A stretch of 9,373 bases of DNA. Origin: Balneolaceae bacterium. GTDB lineage: Bacteria > Bacteroidota > Rhodothermia > Balneolales > Balneolaceae. Below, in pieces: positions 6,405 to 9,373 of the stretch. Under the pieces are notes generated by a model. The model saw only the letters and a program-made list of their open reading frames with translations. It made no database searches and was not told the DNA's origin. Position numbers and translations under genes: made by a program. Every line of letters starts with the position of its first letter. Within the stretch, counting starts at the first letter, position 1. The stretch spans positions 1-9,373 of the forward strand of contig SLGL01000039.1 of assembly GCA_007123785.1 (NCBI GenBank), in the 5' to 3' direction.

Positions 6405-6412
6405 TATCTTTG
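6405..6412 (+). promoter_or_regulatory. Possible Bacteroidota-type -7 element TATCTTTG
   Basis: This exactly matches the TAnnTTTG -7 consensus of Bacteroidota housekeeping sigma factors, in the argB-argD spacer about 90 nt before the argD ATG. The nearest upstream TTG (6378-6380) is 24 nt away, a longer gap than usual, so -33 support is poor. The motif overlaps a 14-bp inverted repeat, ATCTTT/AAAGAT (6406-6419). An internal promoter for argD is possible. Confidence 0.3.
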
Positions 6413-6415
6413 AAA

Positions 6416-6468
6416 AGATCAGCATTTTGATAAAAACAGAAGAAGCTGAATGCCATACAGCCTGATCT
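6416..6468 (+). other. Inverted repeat in the argB-argD spacer
   Basis: AGATCAG (6416-6422) is the exact reverse complement of CTGATCT (6462-6468). Inside it, GCATT (6422-6426) can pair with AATGC (6449-6453). It could form a stem-loop in the argB-argD mRNA, for processing or attenuation. The 39-nt gap between the outer arms and the lack of a T-run argue against a simple terminator. Confidence 0.35.
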
Positions 6469-6502
6469 GTCCGATCAATATTAAATTGAACAAAGAAATA
6501 AA

Positions 6503-7744
6503 ATGTCGACAAATATACCCGGAAAAATTTTCAAGACGGTAAAAACCGTATTCGGAAAACAACCTGCTCAAAAGAAAGCTGAAAAATATCATTTTGATCT
6601 CTACGGACGCTATCCCATCGCTCTTGTTCGGGGGAAAGGCTCAAGAGTATGGGACGATGAGCGAAACGAATATATCGACGCGCTGGCCGGCATTGCCGTA
6701 AACAGCCTTGGCCACTGCCATCCGCAAATTGTGAAAACTATTCAGAAACAGGCCGAAAAACTGATCCATGTCTCCAATTTTTACTATAATGAACCGCAAA
6801 GTAATCTCGCTGAAAAGCTTGTAAAAATTTCTGGCCTGGACCGTGCCTTTTTCTGCAACAGCGGAGCTGAAGCGGTGGAAGGTTCTATTAAACTGGCTCG
6901 TAAATATTCGCACAACAAAGGGAAAACGGGGAACATCATATCGATGGATAACTCTTTTCACGGGCGCACACTTGGCACCATTGCGATGGGTAAAGCCAAA
7001 TATCAGGCAGGGTTCAACCCGATTCCTCACGGTTTCAATAAGGTAAACATGAACAACAGCAATGAGCTGGAGAAAAGTGTGAACGAAGACACCATTGGAA
7101 TCATCATTGAACCGATACAGGGAGAAGGTGGCATTATTGAGGCTACCCCCGAATTCATTAAAACAGCGCGAAAACTGTGCGATAAATTTGAAATTCCCCT
7201 CATATTTGATGAAGTACAGACCGGCATTGCCCGAACCGGAAAAATGTTTGCCTACCAGCATTACGATGTCGAGCCGGATATTGTGGCACTCGCTAAAGCA
7301 CTGGGTTCCGGTTTTCCTATCGGAGCAGTGGTCGCCAAAGAAAAATTCGCCTCTGCATTTGAACACGGCAACCACGGGACTACATTCGGCGGGAATCCAC
7401 TGGCTTGTGCCGTTGGACTGGAAACGCTTAAGGTGATTGAAAGTGAAAATATTTGTGAAATGGCCCGCATAAGAGGTGATTATTTAATGACACGAATGCG
7501 TGATCTTTCAAGTAACTGGGACGCCATTAAAGACGTGCGCGGTAAAGGGCTGATGATCGGCGTGGAGCTCTCCTTTCCCGGAGGCCCTGTTGTGAAAGAG
7601 ATGCTGAAACGCGGTGTGCTCTCTAATTGCGCCTCCAATACCGTAATACGTCTTGTACCACCGCTCAATATTTCTAAAGACGATATCGATACCATTGTAA
7701 ATGTTCTTGTTGAATCCATAAAAGAAGTTGAAAAAAATGCCTAA
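6503..7744 (+). CDS. argD: Acetylornithine aminotransferase (ArgD), class III, PLP-dependent
   Basis: This enzyme converts N-acetylglutamate semialdehyde and glutamate to N-acetylornithine and 2-oxoglutarate. The 413 residues show the class III aminotransferase pattern: NSGAEA (119-124) and FHGRT (152-156), EPIQGEGG (203-210), FDEVQTGIARTG (235-246) with D236 contacting the PLP ring, and ALAKALGSGFPIGA (262-275) with K265 as the Schiff-base lysine. GTTFGGNPLA (292-301) supplies the phosphate contact across the dimer. The length is normal for ArgD. It starts with about 28 residues of basic, probably flexible sequence (KIFKTVKTVFGKQPAQKK). The ATG at 6503 is the only usable start, as the next methionine is at residue 148. 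It follows argB by 105 bp and overlaps argC by 8 nt. Related succinyl- or ornithine-type aminotransferases cannot be excluded from sequence alone, but the arg context decides the call. Confidence 0.94.
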   Translation: MSTNIPGKIFKTVKTVFGKQPAQKKAEKYHFDLYGRYPIALVRGKGSRVWDDERNEYIDALAGIAVNSLGHCHPQIVKTIQKQAEKLIHVSNFYYNEPQSNLAEKLVKISGLDRAFFCNSGAEAVEGSIKLARKYSHNKGKTGNIISMDNSFHGRTLGTIAMGKAKYQAGFNPIPHGFNKVNMNNSNELEKSVNEDTIGIIIEPIQGEGGIIEATPEFIKTARKLCDKFEIPLIFDEVQTGIARTGKMFAYQHYDVEPDIVALAKALGSGFPIGAVVAKEKFASAFEHGNHGTTFGGNPLACAVGLETLKVIESENICEMARIRGDYLMTRMRDLSSNWDAIKDVRGKGLMIGVELSFPGGPVVKEMLKRGVLSNCASNTVIRLVPPLNISKDDIDTIVNVLVESIKEVEKNA

Positions 7745-8774
7745 ATACAGCGTGGCCATTGTTGGCGCAACCGGTTATACCGGATCGGAACTGGTGCGGC
7801 TGCTGGCCCACCACCCTGATGTAACCATCGACATTGTTACCAGCGAATCGAACAAAGGAAAAAATATTACCGATGTTCACCCGCACCTTTTGGACGTGGT
7901 TGATATTGAACTTAGATCTGTAAAAGAGATTTCAGACCATAAACCCGACCTGGTCTTCCTGGCCCTTCCCCACGGAGTCTCGATGGATTTTGTAAAGGAA
8001 CACGGGCTCGACAAGTTCATCATCATCGATCTTTCGGGCGATTTCCGTTTCTCTTCACGCGGTATTTATGAGGAGTGGTATAAAAAAACGCATGTGGCTC
8101 CTCAGTTTATGGAAGAAGCGGTCTACGGCCTCCCTGAACTGTTCCGGGATAACATCCGGAATGCGCGACTTGTAGCTAATCCCGGCTGCTACCCAACTTC
8201 GGCCATTCTTGCCCTTGCACCACTCATCAAGCGGGGGTTGATCAATCCGACATCAATCGTAGTGGACTCCAAATCGGGTGTAACCGGAGCAGGTGCCAAA
8301 CCCAAACAAGGGCTTCATTTTCCGAATGTATTCGGCAACTTTTCGGCCTACTCCCTGGTGAATCACCGTCATACACCCGAAATCGAAAATACACTCCAAA
8401 TGTATACAGGATACTCCACCGAAGTGCTGTTCACTCCGCACCTCCTGCCTATTGACCGAGGAATCCTCACAACAACCTACAGTACTCCCAAAAAGCCGGT
8501 GATTGCGGAAATGGTCGAGGAGCTGTATCACTCTGTTTATGAAAAAGAACATTTCGTTCGGGTTTTTGGTGAACCCCCTACAGTAAAAAATATACGCGGC
8601 TCCAATTACTGTGATATTTATGCCACGTATGACGAACGCACCAATAAAATCATCACAGTTTCTACGATCGATAATTTAATGAAAGGTGCTGCAGGGCAGG
8701 CCGTTCAGAATATGAACATTGTGTTCGGCCTGATCGAATCGACCGGACTGAAGCATATTCCGCTAAACCCCTGA
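7737..8774 (+). CDS. argC: N-acetyl-gamma-glutamyl-phosphate reductase (ArgC)
   Basis: This NADPH-dependent enzyme reduces N-acetylglutamyl phosphate to the semialdehyde, between ArgB and ArgD in the pathway. Starting at the ATG at 7737, the product is 345 residues. It shows the Rossmann motif GATGYTG (10-16), the catalytic cysteine C151 in NPGCYPT (148-154), the SGVTGAG loop (180-186) and HRHTPE (210-215), which carries the likely catalytic histidine. The alternative TTG at 7728 would add only three residues, and the ATG puts the first beta strand at the normal position. The ATG lies inside the end of argD, an 8-nt overlap that implies translational coupling. There is no canonical Shine-Dalgarno; AAAAGAAG just upstream, within argD, is the only purine-rich stretch. 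It has the usual length for the family, with no missing motif seen. Confidence 0.95.
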   Translation: MPKYSVAIVGATGYTGSELVRLLAHHPDVTIDIVTSESNKGKNITDVHPHLLDVVDIELRSVKEISDHKPDLVFLALPHGVSMDFVKEHGLDKFIIIDLSGDFRFSSRGIYEEWYKKTHVAPQFMEEAVYGLPELFRDNIRNARLVANPGCYPTSAILALAPLIKRGLINPTSIVVDSKSGVTGAGAKPKQGLHFPNVFGNFSAYSLVNHRHTPEIENTLQMYTGYSTEVLFTPHLLPIDRGILTTTYSTPKKPVIAEMVEELYHSVYEKEHFVRVFGEPPTVKNIRGSNYCDIYATYDERTNKIITVSTIDNLMKGAAGQAVQNMNIVFGLIESTGLKHIPLNP

Positions 8775-9119
8775 TAACGACCGGGAACCTGTAAATTTTC
8801 TTGATAAGATTAAAAAAAATAAACACTTCATGAAATCTTTCCGGTTTAAAGACGCAAACCCTAAAATTTTGTGTGATTTTATATAAGTTTTTTTCTTATT
8901 ATCGAATGAGCTTATGACACGTAATGGATCAAACATATTGTCTGCCACCGCAACATCAGGATTCCCGCGCCGGAATACTAACCCGGCGGTATGCCCACCC
9001 CCACCCGGCAGGCGGGTATAATACATCTCTTCGGAGAACGGCTTCACTCATCCTGCTGTTCTCTGCCATTCGTTACAAATCCAATTTCTTCTCACTTAAA
9101 TCAATTTGTTTAGAAACCA
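8775..9119. other. 345-bp argC-argJ spacer, structured and GC-rich in its middle
   Basis: The first part (8775-8940) is AT-rich with no convincing terminator or gene. The core (about 8961-9063) is GC-rich and dense in hairpins (see next entry). The last 55 bp before argJ are AT-rich again. An open frame at 8924-9130 spans the core and overlaps the argJ start by 11 nt, but it lacks family similarity that I recognise and has no ribosome binding site. Confidence 0.6.
8968..9063 (+). other. GC-rich hairpin cluster upstream of argJ (REP-like repeat or leader)
   Basis: Several stems are visible. (a) CGCCGG (8968-8973) pairs with CCGGCG (8983-8988). (b) TATGCCCACC (8990-8999) pairs with GGCGGGTATA (9011-9020), with one G-U pair and one A-C mismatch. 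ACCCG/CGGGT (9003-9007 with 9013-9017) is an alternative. (c) TCTC-TTCG-GAGA (9026-9037) is a stem with a C(UUCG)G tetraloop. (d) GAGAAC (9034-9039) pairs with GTTCTC (9058-9063). Stems (c) and (d) compete for 9034-9037, so they are mutually exclusive. The composition contrasts with the flanks. This could be a dispersed palindromic repeat or an argJ leader; I cannot tell which from one copy. Confidence 0.5.
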
Positions 9120-9373
9120 ATGTTAAATAATATTACACACGTACGTGGATTCACCTGCTGGGGCGCCCATATGGGTATTAAATCAAAACGAAGAGATATT
9201 GCCCTGATCTATTCTGAAGTACCCGCTTCTGCAGCTGCTGTATTTACCCGCAATGTGGTTTGTGCAGAACCTATTAAACTTAGCCGCGAGCATATTAAAG
9301 ACGGCCTGGCTCAGGCTTTTGTAATTAATTCGGGAAATGCTAACGCCTGCACTGGCGTTGAGGGCTGGAAAGG
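9120..9373 (+). CDS. argJ: Ornithine acetyltransferase / glutamate N-acetyltransferase (ArgJ), 5' part
   Basis: The frame is open from the ATG at 9120 to the right edge, giving 84 codons of a gene that normally encodes about 400 residues. The N-terminus reads MLNNITHVRGFTCWGAHMGIKSKRRDIALI, followed by SAAAVFTRN (37-45) and VINSGNANACTG (68-79), a hallmark of ArgJ. The autoprocessing Ala-Thr site and nucleophilic threonine lie beyond the window. ArgJ moves the acetyl group from N-acetylornithine to glutamate, closing the cyclic arginine pathway. That agrees with argB, argD and argC upstream and suggests acetylated rather than succinylated intermediates. It is separated from argC by 345 bp, so it may have its own promoter or a leader. 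No Shine-Dalgarno is evident. Confidence 0.94.
   Translation, partial: MLNNITHVRGFTCWGAHMGIKSKRRDIALIYSEVPASAAAVFTRNVVCAEPIKLSREHIKDGLAQAFVINSGNANACTGVEGWK

Noticed and set aside
6641..7375. 244-codon minus-strand frame antisense to argD
   Set aside because: It is long, but it mirrors argD codons; the translation (many Phe, His and Arg) matches no family I recognise. argD has every catalytic motif intact.
7728..7736. TTG start for argC three codons upstream of the ATG
   Set aside because: The ATG at 7737 puts the first beta strand and GATGYTG at the usual positions, and ATG is preferred over TTG.
8763..9047. 94-codon minus-strand frame in the argC-argJ spacer
   Set aside because: It runs through the GC-rich hairpin core and AT-rich flanks with no recognisable domain or ribosome binding site.

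Overview
The window looks like chromosomal DNA from a free-living, probably marine or halophilic, member of the Bacteroidota/Rhodothermota assemblage (my best guess is a Balneolales-like lineage). The reasons are moderate GC with AT-rich spacers, start codons with little or no Shine-Dalgarno sequence, one TAnnTTTG-type -7 motif, a very acidic secreted carboxypeptidase-regulatory-like protein, and the protein sequences themselves. The taxonomic call is an inference.

Left half, electron-transfer module (1-5337). A 7-bp tandem array runs off the left edge. It is followed by etfA (electron-transfer flavoprotein alpha), fixC (FAD-dependent ETF:quinone oxidoreductase-like protein) and fixX (its ferredoxin-like Fe-S partner). 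After a convergent small secreted beta-sandwich protein and a divergent spacer comes an acyl-CoA dehydrogenase. Acyl-CoA dehydrogenase would pass electrons to ETF and then to FixC/FixX and the quinone pool. No etfB (fixA) is visible; it may lie left of the window. The etfA-fixC spacer is the most unusual part. It is an imperfect palindrome flanked by an exact 10-bp direct repeat, and removing one repeat plus the insert would leave a normal 17-nt operon spacer. I read it as a small non-autonomous (MITE-like) insertion.

Right half, arginine module (5531-9373). argB (acetylglutamate kinase, TTG start), argD (acetylornithine aminotransferase), argC (acetylglutamyl-phosphate reductase) and the start of argJ (ornithine acetyltransferase) lie on the same strand. 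ArgB, ArgC and ArgD carry out consecutive steps from N-acetylglutamate to N-acetylornithine, and ArgJ would recycle the acetyl group. argD and argC overlap by 8 nt. The argC-argJ junction is instead a 345-bp spacer with a GC-rich, hairpin-dense core that could be a REP-like repeat or a structured leader.

No wholly new multi-gene system is visible: every long gene belongs to a recognised family. The features worth following up are non-coding: the palindromic insertion, the short upstream reading frame overlapping the argB start, two operator-like palindromes near 3770-3833, and the structured argC-argJ spacer.
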